From: Rufibacter hautae
GTDB taxonomy: Bacteria; Bacteroidota; Bacteroidia; Cytophagales; Hymenobacteraceae
Assembly (NCBI RefSeq): GCF_008271695.1
Contig: NZ_VKKY01000001.1
Span: 62,001-126,000 of the forward strand
Length of the DNA: 64,000 bases
Reading direction: 5' to 3'
The notes under the pieces were generated by a model, which had not been told where the DNA came from, did not search any database, and worked only from the letters and a program-made list of their open reading frames with translations. The position numbers were made by a program, and so were the translations under genes. Below are positions 43,519-52,624 of this stretch, piece after piece. Position 1 is the first letter of the stretch, and each line of letters opens with the position of its first letter.

Positions 43519-45099
43519 ATGGGGACATTTTTTCAGAGTAGTAGCGAAGAGATTTCGTTTACCGTTAGTACCAATAGGCCATTCACGCTCTATGAATTCA
43601 ACCGGCGCCTGCGCGAGGAGATAGAGAATGCCCTGCCGCACCGGTACTGGATCATCGCGGAGATTTCCGAGGCCCGGGTGCACCACCAGAGCGGCCACTG
43701 CTATCTTACCCTCACCGACAAAGAACCTGGCTCCAAGAGCACCCTTACGGCCCAGGCCCGCGGCACCATTTGGAAACGCCAGTTTCAGGAGATCGCCCAG
43801 TACTTTGAGGCCCAGACCGGGCATCCGCTCAGGGCCGGACTGAAGATCCTGTTCAACGCCAGCCCGCGCTTCCATGAACTCTATGGCTTCAGCCTGGACA
43901 TCCACGACATTGACCCCACCTACACCGTAGGCGACCTTGCCCGCCAGCGCCAGGAAACCATTGCCCGCCTTCAGACCGAAGGATTGCTGGACCTGAACAA
44001 AAAGCAAGCCTTGCCCGAGGTTCCGCAAAGATTGGCCATCATCTCTTCTCCTACCGCCGCCGGTTACCAGGACTTTGTGGCCCAGTTGGCGAACAATCCT
44101 TTTGGCTACGCCTTCAAGCTCACGCTTTTTGAGGCCAGCGTGCAGGGGATAGAGGCGGTTTCATCCATCAAAGCGGCTCTGTCCAGGGTATCGCTGCAAC
44201 AACAGGCGTTTGATGCGGTGGTCATCATCAGGGGTGGTGGTTCCCAGACTGATCTGCTGTGCTTTGACCACTATGAACTAGCCTCGGCGGTAGCCCAGAT
44301 GCCTCTGCCGGTACTCACGGGCATTGGCCACGAGCGTGACGAGTCCATCACCGATCTGGTGGCCCACACGCCTTTGAAAACGCCCACGGCCGTAGCCGCC
44401 TTTCTTATTGACCGGCTCAATGAGTTTGAGGCTGGCGTAGAGGAAGTTTTTCTGCGGATCAAGGATGCCGCCACCGCTTTGGCCGTAGTTGCCGAGCGCC
44501 GCGTCTCCCAGTTGGCCGCCCAGGTGCAGCACGGCACGAATCAGTTTCTGCACCGCCGGCAGTTCCAGCTGGAATGCCAGACCCGCACCCTGTCTGATAA
44601 GCCGCAGAAATTCCTGACAAGCGAACAGCGCCATGTCATGTGCGAAGAACTGCGCCTCACCCACACGGTAGAGCAGTTGCTTAGGGCAAAGGAAAACCGG
44701 CAACAGCAATATGTGCTGCACCTGGAAACCAATTCCCTCAAGAAACTGGAAACCGGACAGCGTAAGGTGACCCACGTGGAGCATTGTATTCAATTATCCG
44801 CGAAACAACGCCTGCAGAAAGCCCAGATGCATTTCCAGAAGAACCAGCAACGGCTCCTGTACGGTGCCAAGGACCACCTGCAGATCAAAGGGCACCAGCT
44901 ACAGCTCATGGAAATGGATTTCAAGTCGCACGACCCCGAGATCATGCTCATGCGCGGCTACACGCTCACGTACGTCAATGGCAAGCTGCTGCGCTCCCTG
45001 GATCAGGTAACTACCAACGATGTGCTACAAACCAGATTGCTGGCCGGATCGGTGATCAGTAAAGTCACCAAAACCAAAGAACCAGACCTTTTTGACTAA
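43519..45099 (+). CDS. xseA: exodeoxyribonuclease VII large subunit
   Basis: 526 residues. An N-terminal OB-fold (about 15-125; YWIIAEISEARVHHQSGHCYLTL) is followed by the catalytic region (about 130-330; LAIISSPTAAGYQDF, VVIIRGGGSQTDLLCFD, GIGHERDESITDLVAH, KTPTAVAAF) and a long coiled coil (about 330-480). With XseB it forms ExoVII, which degrades single-stranded DNA from both ends. The N-terminus (MGTFFQSSSEE) is not conserved, so the exact start is uncertain. xseB follows 126 bases downstream. Confidence 0.95.
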   Translation: MGTFFQSSSEEISFTVSTNRPFTLYEFNRRLREEIENALPHRYWIIAEISEARVHHQSGHCYLTLTDKEPGSKSTLTAQARGTIWKRQFQEIAQYFEAQTGHPLRAGLKILFNASPRFHELYGFSLDIHDIDPTYTVGDLARQRQETIARLQTEGLLDLNKKQALPEVPQRLAIISSPTAAGYQDFVAQLANNPFGYAFKLTLFEASVQGIEAVSSIKAALSRVSLQQQAFDAVVIIRGGGSQTDLLCFDHYELASAVAQMPLPVLTGIGHERDESITDLVAHTPLKTPTAVAAFLIDRLNEFEAGVEEVFLRIKDAATALAVVAERRVSQLAAQVQHGTNQFLHRRQFQLECQTRTLSDKPQKFLTSEQRHVMCEELRLTHTVEQLLRAKENRQQQYVLHLETNSLKKLETGQRKVTHVEHCIQLSAKQRLQKAQMHFQKNQQRLLYGAKDHLQIKGHQLQLMEMDFKSHDPEIMLMRGYTLTYVNGKLLRSLDQVTTNDVLQTRLLAGSVISKVTKTKEPDLFD

Positions 45100-45225
45100 A
45101 TCAGATAGTATTAAAAACTGAGAACCAGGATCTAGGAACAACCCAGCCATCTTTCTGTCAACGTCCTACTCCTTATGGTTTTCAATGCTTAGTTCATAAC
45201 CCCCTAATCCAAAAAATAACTAGCG

Positions 45226-45438
45226 ATGAGCAATATTACCTATAAACAAGCCACTCAGGAACTAGAGGCAATCCTGAAAGCCATTGAGAACGACGATGTA
45301 GACGTGGATGAACTGACCCAGAAAGTGCAGCGGTCCTCTGAACTTATCAAACTCTGCAAGCAAAAGCTGCGCAGCGCCGAGGATGCCATCAGCCAGGTTT
45401 TTAAAGACATCAACTGCGAAGACCCTAAGGCGGAGTAA
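45226..45438 (+). CDS. xseB: exodeoxyribonuclease VII small subunit
   Basis: 70 residues, the usual length. It has the helical hairpin typical of XseB (YKQATQELEAILKAIENDDVDVDELTQKVQRSSELIKLCKQKL, here the Bacteroidota form). Several copies bind one XseA. Its place after xseA supports the call. A palindromic element follows 15 bases after the stop. Confidence 0.93.
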   Translation: MSNITYKQATQELEAILKAIENDDVDVDELTQKVQRSSELIKLCKQKLRSAEDAISQVFKDINCEDPKAE

Positions 45439-45452
45439 TGGTTTCAGACTCT

Positions 45453-45488
45453 GTTTCGAGGCCTTTTTTCAGAAAATAGCCTTGAAAC
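45453..45488. repeat. 36-base palindromic element, copy 22, with outer arms
   Basis: GTTTCGAGGC and GCCTTGAAAC, with outer CTCT (from 45449) and AGAG (to 45492). It lies just after xseB. Confidence 0.85.
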
Positions 45489-45566
45489 AGAGCTTTCAGA
45501 ATCCTACTTATCCTCCTTTTGCCAGTAGATTCCTCTAGTTCATTTCTAAGTTCTAAAACGTCACCC

Positions 45567-46421
45567 ATGTTATCTCCCATTCTGGATCCCAAAGACCTGC
45601 TTTCCTTAGCCCAAGACCAAGACCTGGTGCTTATTGACGCGCGACAAGGCCCCGATGCTTTCTCCCAATATCAAAAAGAGCATTTGACCGGCGCCCGGCA
45701 TGTAGATTTGGAGAAAGATTTGGCGGCCGTTCCGCAGGATGCGGCACAGGGAGGCCGGCACCCGCTTCCGCCGATAGATCAATTCGCCGCTTACCTGGGT
45801 TCTTTGGGCATCAGCCCCACCTCACGGGTGGTGATTTACGATGATAAAAACGGAGCCAATGCTGCTTCCCGATTCTGGTGGATGCTCAAAGCCGTAGGCC
45901 ACGAGCAGGTGCAGGTACTGGACGGTGGTCTGCAGGCAGCCCTGCAAGCTGGTTTCCCTACCAGCCAAGAAGTTGCGGCACCTACCAGTACCTCGGCTTA
46001 CCCCGTTACCGCCTGGCAACGCCCCACCGCTAATCTGGAGGAAGTTACCCAGGTAGCCGGAGATAAAAGCCATATAGTCATAGATGTGCGCGATGCTTAC
46101 CGCTACCTGGGCGAGAGCGAACCCATTGACCCCGTAGCCGGACATATCCCAGGCGCCGTGAACGTTCCCTTAACGGGCAACCTCGGTCCTAACGGACGCT
46201 TCCTTTCACCCGCTGAGTTGCAGGAGAAGTATAAAGCCGTAACCAAAGACGTGGCACCGGAAAACATCATTGTGCATTGCGGCTCGGGGGTAACGGCCTG
46301 CCATACATTGCTGGCTCTGGAAAGCGCCGGTATCAAAGGAGCCAAATTGTACGTGGGTTCCTGGAGCGAATGGTGCCGCAGCAACCGTCCCATTGCTGTT
46401 GGGGAAGAAACCACGACATAA
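45567..46421 (+). CDS. sulfurtransferase with two rhodanese domains
   Basis: 284 residues, cytoplasmic. The inactive N-terminal rhodanese domain (about 5-135; VLIDARQ, GARHVDLEKD, RVVIYDD) is followed by the active C-terminal one (about 155-284) with VHCGSGVTA, Cys238. The CGSGVTA loop is the 3-mercaptopyruvate sulfurtransferase form rather than the thiosulfate form (CRKGVT), so mercaptopyruvate is the likelier donor. The frame extends to a TTG at 45519; the ATG at 45567 is better. Confidence 0.9.
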   Translation: MLSPILDPKDLLSLAQDQDLVLIDARQGPDAFSQYQKEHLTGARHVDLEKDLAAVPQDAAQGGRHPLPPIDQFAAYLGSLGISPTSRVVIYDDKNGANAASRFWWMLKAVGHEQVQVLDGGLQAALQAGFPTSQEVAAPTSTSAYPVTAWQRPTANLEEVTQVAGDKSHIVIDVRDAYRYLGESEPIDPVAGHIPGAVNVPLTGNLGPNGRFLSPAELQEKYKAVTKDVAPENIIVHCGSGVTACHTLLALESAGIKGAKLYVGSWSEWCRSNRPIAVGEETTT

Positions 46422-46442
46422 TACCAGCACTTTGTAGTTCTC

Positions 46443-46477
46443 GTTTAGGGCTTATTTCCTTAAAAAGCGCCTAAAAC
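46443..46477. repeat. palindromic element, copy 23 (35 bases)
   Basis: GTTTAGGGCTTATTTC and AGCGCCTAAAAC. It is 22 bases after the sulfurtransferase stop and just before a conventional terminator. Confidence 0.7.
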
Positions 46478-46478
46478 A

Positions 46479-46514
46479 GAAAGGCCGCTTCTGAAAACAG
46501 GGGCGGCCTTTCTA
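46479..46514 (+). terminator. terminator of the sulfurtransferase gene
   Basis: AGAAAGGCCGC / GCGGCCTTTCT stem with a 12-base loop; the T run is short. Confidence 0.75.
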
Positions 46515-46783
46515 TTGAAGAACTTAATTTATACCAAGCTTTGATAAGAATTGATTTAGAAACAACAATATGTATTTACAACCAAACTCCTTGAGTCTTT
46601 CAATTTATTCTCACGTATAAAGGCCATTTATATAGAATTTTACTATTTTAAACCTAAGCTTTTTTTCACTGTAAACTCATAAATTTAGAAGGACACTTAA
46701 GCAGCCACCAAGGCTTTATTCTTGAGGATTTGACTTCTATTTTCTAGTTTTACTTATCCCAGAAAAGCAGCAGTTTTAGAAAA

Positions 46784-47545
46784 ATGGCCCTGAATCATAC
46801 CCCATACCTACGATCCATTATAGTTATGATTGCCACGGGCCTGACCCTTCTGGGAGCTTGTGGTCAGAAGCAAGAGCAATCCGCTGTGGCCAAGGAACCC
46901 ACTCCTCCACCTGCCCCAACCATCCTTACTCAGGAAACCGTCGTGGACACGCTCACTGCTTATGGACAGGCCCATCCCAATGACACGCTGGTGCTAATCA
47001 ACACACCCAAAGGCGATATCAAGATCAGGCTGTACAAAGACACGCCGCTCCATCGGGCTAACTTTGTGCGGCTGGCCAACTACGGCTTCTTTGACAAAAC
47101 CGTGTTCTTCAGGGTAGAGAAGGATTTCATGATCCAGGGCGGCAGATCAGATTTCCAGACCATGAAGATTGGCTCCTACAAGATTCCGCCCGAGATCAAG
47201 CCGCATTATTTCCACAAGCGGGGTGCGGTAGGGATGGCCCGCTACGGCGATGAGGAGAACCCCGAGCGGATGTCCTCCAACAAAGACTTCTACATCGTGC
47301 AAGGCCACCAACTTCCCGACTATGAGTTGCAGGCTAACATCAAGGAATTCAAACTGAACCTTTCCCCCGCCCAGAAACAGGCTTACCGTACCATTGGTGG
47401 CGCGCCTAACCTGGACCAGACCTTTACCGTGATTGGAGAGGTATTGAAAGGCATGGAAGTAGTGGACAGCATTGCGGCTGTGCCGGTGGACCAGACCAAA
47501 TGGCCGGTGAAGGATGTGGGGATGAAGGTGAAAGTGATCAGGTAA
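46784..47545 (+). CDS. cyclophilin-type peptidyl-prolyl isomerase lipoprotein
   Basis: 253 residues. Lipobox LLGAC (Cys26), so it is membrane-anchored in the periplasm. The cyclophilin core covers about 65-250: IKIRLYKDTPLHRANFVRLANYGFFDKTVFFRVEKDFMIQGG, then GAVGMARYGDEENPERMSSNKDFYIVQG and TVIGEVLKGMEVVDSIAAVP. It catalyses proline isomerisation during envelope protein folding. An insert (LPDYELQANIKEFKLNLSPAQKQAYRTIGGAPNLD, about 177-211) is longer than in minimal cyclophilins, as often in Bacteroidota. Confidence 0.9.
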   Translation: MALNHTPYLRSIIVMIATGLTLLGACGQKQEQSAVAKEPTPPPAPTILTQETVVDTLTAYGQAHPNDTLVLINTPKGDIKIRLYKDTPLHRANFVRLANYGFFDKTVFFRVEKDFMIQGGRSDFQTMKIGSYKIPPEIKPHYFHKRGAVGMARYGDEENPERMSSNKDFYIVQGHQLPDYELQANIKEFKLNLSPAQKQAYRTIGGAPNLDQTFTVIGEVLKGMEVVDSIAAVPVDQTKWPVKDVGMKVKVIR

Positions 47546-47571
47546 GTAGGGCTTATAGCTGTATCTAAAAC

Positions 47572-47602
47572 GCACCTCTGATAAAGGTGCTTTTTTCTTT
47601 TA
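47572..47602 (+). terminator. terminator of the cyclophilin gene
   Basis: GCACCT / AGGTGC stem followed by a T-rich run of about ten bases. Confidence 0.8.
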
Positions 47603-47739
47603 TGTAAGAGTAGTTGGGCTAAAACCAACAGGCGTATATCGCTCGTTTTTGGAAAACGCTAAAAAAGCACACGTCTGTCTTTGATGGAGGGTAGATGGAT
47701 GATTACGGCTTCTTTTCTCTTTCCTGTCTTCTCTTTCCT

Positions 47740-47806
47740 GGTTCAAGTTTTCAACTTGGACCTACCATGTGCTGCAGTTTGCAACTGCAGTGAGGCGCTA
47801 GCCTCA
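47740..47806. repeat. array of three small hairpins
   Basis: GGTTCAAGTT / AACTTGGACC (47740-47762, one mismatch), CTGCAGTT / AACTGCAG (47772-47790, perfect) and TGAGGC / GCCTCA (47791-47806, perfect) follow one another almost without spacing. Confidence 0.75.
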
Positions 47807-47882
47807 AAACTGCTTTGTGGGTCTTTACTTTCTACATCCTTCCTTACAACCTTCTAGTTGCAGCCGGGGTCTGCGGGCGTTT

Positions 47883-47963
47883 GTCACTTTTCTCCTTGAT
47901 GAGAAAAGTAACCAAAAGAATCAAGAAGCCTCAAACTCGCTGACGCTCGGACAGTGAGGCTTC
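47883..47963. repeat. pair of inverted repeats in the non-coding block
   Basis: GTCACTTTTCTC / GAGAAAAGTAAC (47883-47912; one mismatch) and GAAGCCTCA / TGAGGCTTC (47925-47963; perfect, 21-base loop). The TGAGGC motif also occurs in the hairpin array to the left. Confidence 0.7.
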
Positions 47964-48167
47964 AGGCAAGGTACCACCCCGCCAGCGTTCTCTGTTGCAT
48001 CGCACATGCAGGCCATTACCATTTGAGCATCCATTGCTTGCGGCAGCCCGGTGCTCGGCCTCACTGTAGGCTTTCGCCCCAGCCTGCCGCAGGAACTGCC
48101 TTGCTTAAGGAGGCGCTGCAAAACCTATATTTGCTTTGCGGGTCAGGTGGATTGTATAGCATATAAT

Positions 48168-48204
48168 AAAAAACGCACCTCATTGCTGAGGTGCGTTTTT
48201 TATT
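48168..48204 (-). terminator. terminator of the M13 peptidase gene
   Basis: AAAAAACGCACCTCA / TGAGGTGCGTTTTTT stem, T-rich on either strand, 32 bases beyond the stop codon. Confidence 0.9.
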
Positions 48205-48235
48205 AGTTTTGACCGACATGGCCATAAAACGGTAA

Positions 48236-50326
48236 TTACCAAATATGCACGCGCTCGGCATCAGGGCGGTACATTTTGTTGCCGGGGGCGCAGCCGAAGG
48301 CTTTGTAGAACTGCGGCATGTTAGACAGAGGTCCGTTGATCCGGAAGGAAGCCGGAGAGTGCGGATCGGTCAAGACTTGCTGGCGCAGGAAGTTCTCGGT
48401 GGCGTTAGTTCTCCAGATCTGGGCCCAAGCTAGGAAGAAACGCTGGTCGGGCGTAAAGCCGTCAATCTTGCCCACGTTCTTGTTGGCGATGGCTTTCTGC
48501 AGAGCGGTGTAGGCAATGTTCAAGCCCCCGATATCGGCGATGTTTTCGCCCATGGTCAGTTTCCCATTCACAAACACGCTATCCAGTGGCTGCATGGCGC
48601 TGTACTGGCGGTCTACCAGGTCAGTGCGCTGCTTGAACTTGGCTTTGTCTTCGGCGGTCCACCAGTCACGCAGGTTACCTTCTGGGTCGTACTGGCTGCC
48701 CTGGTCATCGAAACCGTGAGTTAGTTCGTGCCCGATCACGGCCCCCATACCACCGTAGTTCACGGCGTCATCGGCTTTAGGGTCAAAGAATGGAGGCTGC
48801 AGGATCCCGGCCGGGAACACAATCTCGTTCATGCTTGGGTTGTAGTAGGCATTCACAGTAGGAGGCGTCATGCCCCACTCAGCGCGATCCACCGGCTTGC
48901 CCAATTTGCTAACGTTGTCTCTGAAGCCCCACTCAGAAGCATTCAACACGTTTTGCAGGTACGAAGTACGGCTAACTGTTAACCCTTCGTAGTTCTCCCA
49001 AGTCTCGGGGTACCCAATTTTCACCGCAAAGGCATTTAGCTTGGCCAACGCCTGTTGCTTGGTGGCAGCGCTCATCCAGTCCAAGTTTTTCACGTGCTCC
49101 TGGAAAGCAGCTCGTAGGTTGTTCACCATTTCTAAAGCCTTGGCTTTGGCCTCAGGCGAGAAGGCTTTGTCTACGTACTCCTGACCCAAGGCCTCCCCGA
49201 TGGTGGCATCGGTCATGCGCAGCACGCGCTTCCAGCGGGGCTGCATTTCTTTGGCACCGCTCAGGAATTTGCTGTTGAAGTTGAAGCTTTCCTGTACAAA
49301 CGCCTGGGGCAGATACGCCGCCGAAGTACGAGCCAAGTGCCAGCGAAGGTAGGTTTTCCAGTCAGAAACAGGCACGGAGGCCAGCATGGCGTTGGCTTCT
49401 TTCAGGAAGGCAGGCTGACCCACAATCACTTCTTTGGCCCCGGTCACGTTCATGTTTTTCAGAAGCGTAGGCCAGTTGAAGTTAGGCGCTAGTTTCTGAA
49501 GCTCGGCAATGGTCATTTTGTTGTAGGTCGCGTGCGGATCGCGTTGCTGCACCCGGGTCATGGAGGCGTTAGCCAGACGAGTCTCCAATTCCACCACTTT
49601 GGCAGCATTTTTACGCGCAGTGGCTTCATTGTCGCCCAGCAAACGGAACATGTTGCCGATGTGCTTCTGGTACTCCTCTTTCACGCTCTTAGAGCGGGCA
49701 TCGGTCTTCAGGTAATAATCACGGTCGGGCAAGCCCAGGCCGCTTTGGTTGATGTTGACAATGTACTGGGTGCTGTTCTTGTCGTCCTGGCCTACATAGA
49801 ACCCAAACACCCCGCCCCGGCCCAATACTCGCATGCGGGCCATGGTCTGCAGCAGGCTGTTTCTGTCTTTCACCGCGTTGATTCTGTCCAACTCAGGTTT
49901 CAACGGCGTAAGCCCCGCGCGCTCAATGGCGGCAGAATCCATACCAGCGGCATAGAAATCACCTACCAACTGCGTGGAAGAACCTTTGGTGGCATTCGCT
50001 TGCTTCACCGCCGCATCCACCACCGAGCGTAACGTGGCGTTGTTGTTATCGGCGAGTTCATTGAAGCTGCCCCAACGGCTCTCGGAAGCCGGAATGGGAT
50101 TGTTTTTGACCCATCCGCCATTGGCGAAGAGGTTGAAATCCTCGCAGGGAGAAACGCTGCGGTCCAGGTTCGCCATGTTCAGCCCTACGCCTTTCACCTC
50201 GGGTTCAGACTGGCTTACCGCCGCTGTCTCAGTGGTGGTAGCCTGCTGCACGGCAGGCTTGGAGCATCCGGCTGCCACAACCCCGCTGAGGGCCGAGGCC
50301 AGCCAAAATAAATTACTTTTCTTCAT
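48236..50326 (-). CDS. M13-family zinc metallopeptidase lipoprotein (neprilysin/PepO-like)
   Basis: 696 residues. Lipobox VVAAGC (Cys21). The M13 signatures are complete: NAYYNPSMNEIVFPAGILQPPFF, VIGHELTHGFDDQG with zinc ligands His533 and His537 and catalytic Glu534, and GENIADIGG with third ligand Glu594. The C-terminus ends in Trp as in the family (...VHIW). It should cleave short peptides outside the inner membrane. The frame continues upstream to 50539, but only the ATG at 50326 gives a lipoprotein signal. Confidence 0.95.
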   Translation of the reverse strand: MKKSNLFWLASALSGVVAAGCSKPAVQQATTTETAAVSQSEPEVKGVGLNMANLDRSVSPCEDFNLFANGGWVKNNPIPASESRWGSFNELADNNNATLRSVVDAAVKQANATKGSSTQLVGDFYAAGMDSAAIERAGLTPLKPELDRINAVKDRNSLLQTMARMRVLGRGGVFGFYVGQDDKNSTQYIVNINQSGLGLPDRDYYLKTDARSKSVKEEYQKHIGNMFRLLGDNEATARKNAAKVVELETRLANASMTRVQQRDPHATYNKMTIAELQKLAPNFNWPTLLKNMNVTGAKEVIVGQPAFLKEANAMLASVPVSDWKTYLRWHLARTSAAYLPQAFVQESFNFNSKFLSGAKEMQPRWKRVLRMTDATIGEALGQEYVDKAFSPEAKAKALEMVNNLRAAFQEHVKNLDWMSAATKQQALAKLNAFAVKIGYPETWENYEGLTVSRTSYLQNVLNASEWGFRDNVSKLGKPVDRAEWGMTPPTVNAYYNPSMNEIVFPAGILQPPFFDPKADDAVNYGGMGAVIGHELTHGFDDQGSQYDPEGNLRDWWTAEDKAKFKQRTDLVDRQYSAMQPLDSVFVNGKLTMGENIADIGGLNIAYTALQKAIANKNVGKIDGFTPDQRFFLAWAQIWRTNATENFLRQQVLTDPHSPASFRINGPLSNMPQFYKAFGCAPGNKMYRPDAERVHIW

Positions 50327-50531
50327 AAATAGGTTTGACTTACAACAAGTTGTCTTGAATGCTTTTTTATTGTTAAGCAATTTAAAACCCCAAATGTCCC
50401 AAAGCAAGCAAAACAAACAAACGCTTGTAAAACTTTGCCGAAAACCAAACTCGGCAATATGGGAAAGCAACTGGTTAAAGCTTGTTACTATATGAGCCCT
50501 CTCGGCAGAAAGTGGTCCACCTAGAAAACAT

Positions 50532-50567
50532 GTTTTCAAGCTGATTTTGGAAAAGCAGCCGAAAAAC
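50532..50567. repeat. 36-base palindromic element, copy 24
   Basis: GTTTTCAAGCTGATTTTGG and AAAAGCAGCCGAAAAAC. 14 bases beyond the YihY stop on the minus strand. Confidence 0.75.
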
Positions 50568-50580
50568 AGCTAAACGATGG

Positions 50581-51519
50581 CTACTCTAAAGGAGAATGGT
50601 CGGTCTCGCGCCACTCGTAGAAGGTGGCGAAGGATTTTGGGTGCAGGGGCAGATGCCGGTAACGGGCGTACACCAGCGTAAAGCAGGCCCCATAGAAGAA
50701 GATCATGGCCGAGTAGAAAATAAACAGCAGCAGCACCACTATGGAGCCCGAAGTGGCGTAGATAGAGCCCAATCCGCTGTTCACCAGAAAACGCGCCAGC
50801 ACCATCTTACCCAGCAGGAACAGGCCCGCCGTCACGGCTGCCCCTACCCAAACCGCCCTGACCGGCATGTGCGCGAACGGCAAAAACCGGAAAATGATAG
50901 CAAACCAGGCCGTCTCCACCAGCAGCCCGAGCATCCGGTTCAGCACCTGGATGAGCTGTAACTGGGTCTGCTCGTCTGCCAGCACGTAATTGTCGTTGAC
51001 AAACGCCACCGAGGCGTCTATCACCAGCACGCCCAGAAACAGGATACCGCTGGAGAGAATGATGAGCAGCGCCCTGAACCGGTTGCGCAAAGCGCCTCGC
51101 AGGTGTTGGTGGCCTTTCACTTTGATGTTCCAGAGCTGGTTGATGGAGTTCTGCACCACGGTGAACAAAGTGGTAGACACGAAGGTCAGGAAAAGGAAAC
51201 TGAGCGCGGCGGCCCATCCGTTCCCCTGCAGGTCCAGAAAATTGGTCAGGATGAGTTCAATCTGCCCGGCTACGTCCTCGCCTACCACGCCGCGCAGTTT
51301 ATCAAAAAGCTCCCCTGTGATCAAGGCATCGTTGAACAGCACGCCCAGCAGCGAAATAACCAGAATAAGGGTGGGCGGCAGCGCGAACAGGGTAAAGAAA
51401 GCCACCGAGGAGGCCAACCGCAGCGGGTCATTCTGCCGGAAATGCACCAGGGCATCACTGAAAATCCGCAGCACGGGCTGCACTTTGGACACAAGTTGGG
51501 TAGGCATAAGAGCAATCAT
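50581..51519 (-). CDS. YihY/BrkB-family inner-membrane protein
   Basis: 312 residues with about six membrane helices (ASSVAFFTLFALPPTLILVISLLGVLF, GWAAALSFLFLTFVSTTLFTVVQNSINQLW, ALLIILSSGILFLGVLVIDASVAFV and others). FALPPTLILV and NQLWNIK are family traits. Proposed roles (once thought RNase BN) are not settled. An in-frame ATG at 51507 is an alternative start. It is 58 bases downstream of the kinase-like gene, same direction. Confidence 0.88.
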   Translation of the reverse strand: MIALMPTQLVSKVQPVLRIFSDALVHFRQNDPLRLASSVAFFTLFALPPTLILVISLLGVLFNDALITGELFDKLRGVVGEDVAGQIELILTNFLDLQGNGWAAALSFLFLTFVSTTLFTVVQNSINQLWNIKVKGHQHLRGALRNRFRALLIILSSGILFLGVLVIDASVAFVNDNYVLADEQTQLQLIQVLNRMLGLLVETAWFAIIFRFLPFAHMPVRAVWVGAAVTAGLFLLGKMVLARFLVNSGLGSIYATSGSIVVLLLFIFYSAMIFFYGACFTLVYARYRHLPLHPKSFATFYEWRETDHSPLE

Positions 51520-51542
51520 CTCGCCCCAATACGGAAAGAAGC

Positions 51543-51578
51543 GTTTTGGGGCTGATTTTTAGAAAAGAAAGCGAAATT
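51543..51578. repeat. 36-base palindromic element, copy 25 (right arm eroded)
   Basis: The left arm GTTTTGGGGCTGATTTTT is intact. The right arm (AGAAAAGAAAGCGAAATT) is decayed and overlaps the stop codon of the 51577 gene. Confidence 0.5.
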
Positions 51579-52620
51579 ACAAGTGCCGCACCATCAGTTT
51601 CAATTGCAGCCGCACAATATCACCCATGGAGCGGCAAAGCAGAAATTCATCCAGGTGATGGTGGCGGGCTAGTTCCTCTCTCAGTTGCTGCACTTTCTCG
51701 GGGGTGGAGATGGTGTCTTGCCGCATGCAGTCAATGAGGTCTTTGAGGCGGTAGCGGGCCGCCCGGATGCGCCGGAAAAGCAGGGTGCGTTCCTCGTTCT
51801 GGTACTGCTTCATGGTCTCGGGTTGGAGCCACTTTATGCAGAGCGCCACAATGGGGTTGTTGTCTTTAAAATACTGCGGCAGGTACATGGTCTTGCGGCC
51901 TTCGTAGGTCTGCTGGTCAAAGTCAATGGGCCGCACGCGGTACTGTTCCTCCTCAAAATCCGGGGTCACAGCCACCACATAGTTATAGGAACGCATGTCG
52001 CCTAAGAGCAGGGCAAAGCAGCGTTCGTTGAACTTCACAAACTCCTTGGCCAAGCGCACCTTGTTCAGGTTGGGGCGGCTGAGGTAATGCTTGATGAACT
52101 CATCGCCGGGGATGCCCGCAATGTGCTCTTCTATAAGTGAGCCGCCGTGCACCAGATAATTGATGCGGTTGGGCGACAGCACGTGCTCCAGTTCCAGACC
52201 ATAGATGCGCGAGGCATCGGCTTTCTTGAAGTAGAAATAGTCATAGTTGTCATTGAGCAGGTTCACAATCCTGATCCGGAAGGGATTGGAGTTCCCGAAG
52301 GTGCAGTAATCCACGCGCTGCACCGAAAGCTGCTCCATCAGGCTCTCGTTTCCGCCGCTTTTCAGCTGCACGTAGATGCGCGTGAGCCCTTCGTAGATTT
52401 CGTGCATCTGGCTTTGGTCATACACCACCGTCTGCCAGAGCGTATCCTGGCCCCAGCGGTCATACAGCGGGTAGGCATCGGTGAAGTGCAGAAGGTCCTG
52501 GTAGGTGATGGGCAGCGGCGCGGCGCGATCATACTCGCGCAGGTAACGTCCCAGCGGCTCGGTGACCGGGTAGTACTGCTTCTTCTTGGAGATTTTATTA
52601 GGGTCTGCGGTTTGCGCCAT
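51577..52620 (-). CDS. unknown protein with kinase-fold-like motifs
   Basis: 347 residues, no signal peptide. I know no named family for it. It shows a possible protein-kinase/APH-like series in the right order: FYFKKAD (Lys132/133, strand 3), RIYGLELEHVL (Glu143/145), hinge-like SLIEEHIAGIPGDEF (161-175), catalytic-loop-like LLGDMRSYNYVV (Asp208...Asn213) and metal-binding-like RPIDFDQ (Asp233 or Asp235). A helical, basic C-terminal part (about 255-347) follows. It starts 4 bases after the stop of the alkyltransferase-like gene, so the two share a transcript. The frame continues upstream only as a shadow of that gene. Kinase activity is inference. Confidence 0.6.
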   Translation of the reverse strand: MAQTADPNKISKKKQYYPVTEPLGRYLREYDRAAPLPITYQDLLHFTDAYPLYDRWGQDTLWQTVVYDQSQMHEIYEGLTRIYVQLKSGGNESLMEQLSVQRVDYCTFGNSNPFRIRIVNLLNDNYDYFYFKKADASRIYGLELEHVLSPNRINYLVHGGSLIEEHIAGIPGDEFIKHYLSRPNLNKVRLAKEFVKFNERCFALLLGDMRSYNYVVAVTPDFEEEQYRVRPIDFDQQTYEGRKTMYLPQYFKDNNPIVALCIKWLQPETMKQYQNEERTLLFRRIRAARYRLKDLIDCMRQDTISTPEKVQQLREELARHHHLDEFLLCRSMGDIVRLQLKLMVRHL

Positions 52621-52624
52621 GGTA

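Larger units (their letters stand above)
46422..46783. other. intergenic region before the cyclophilin gene
   Basis: 362 bases: a 36-base element (46443-46477), a terminator (46479-46514) and then AT-rich sequence. TAGTTTTA near 46745-46752 is a weak -7 candidate. Confidence 0.45.
47546..48235. other. 690-base non-coding block
   Basis: Bounded by a terminator on each side. Between them lie three tandem hairpins (47740-47806), two longer inverted repeats (47883-47912 and 47925-47963) and roughly 200 bases without clear structure. Short frames here have no coding character. It resembles the dispersed non-coding repeats found in several copies in Bacteroidota genomes. Confidence 0.6.

Noticed and set aside
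47641-47670. Another 36-base element after the cyclophilin gene
   Set aside because: Short GTTTTTGG/AAAACGC pairing only; arms do not fit the consensus.
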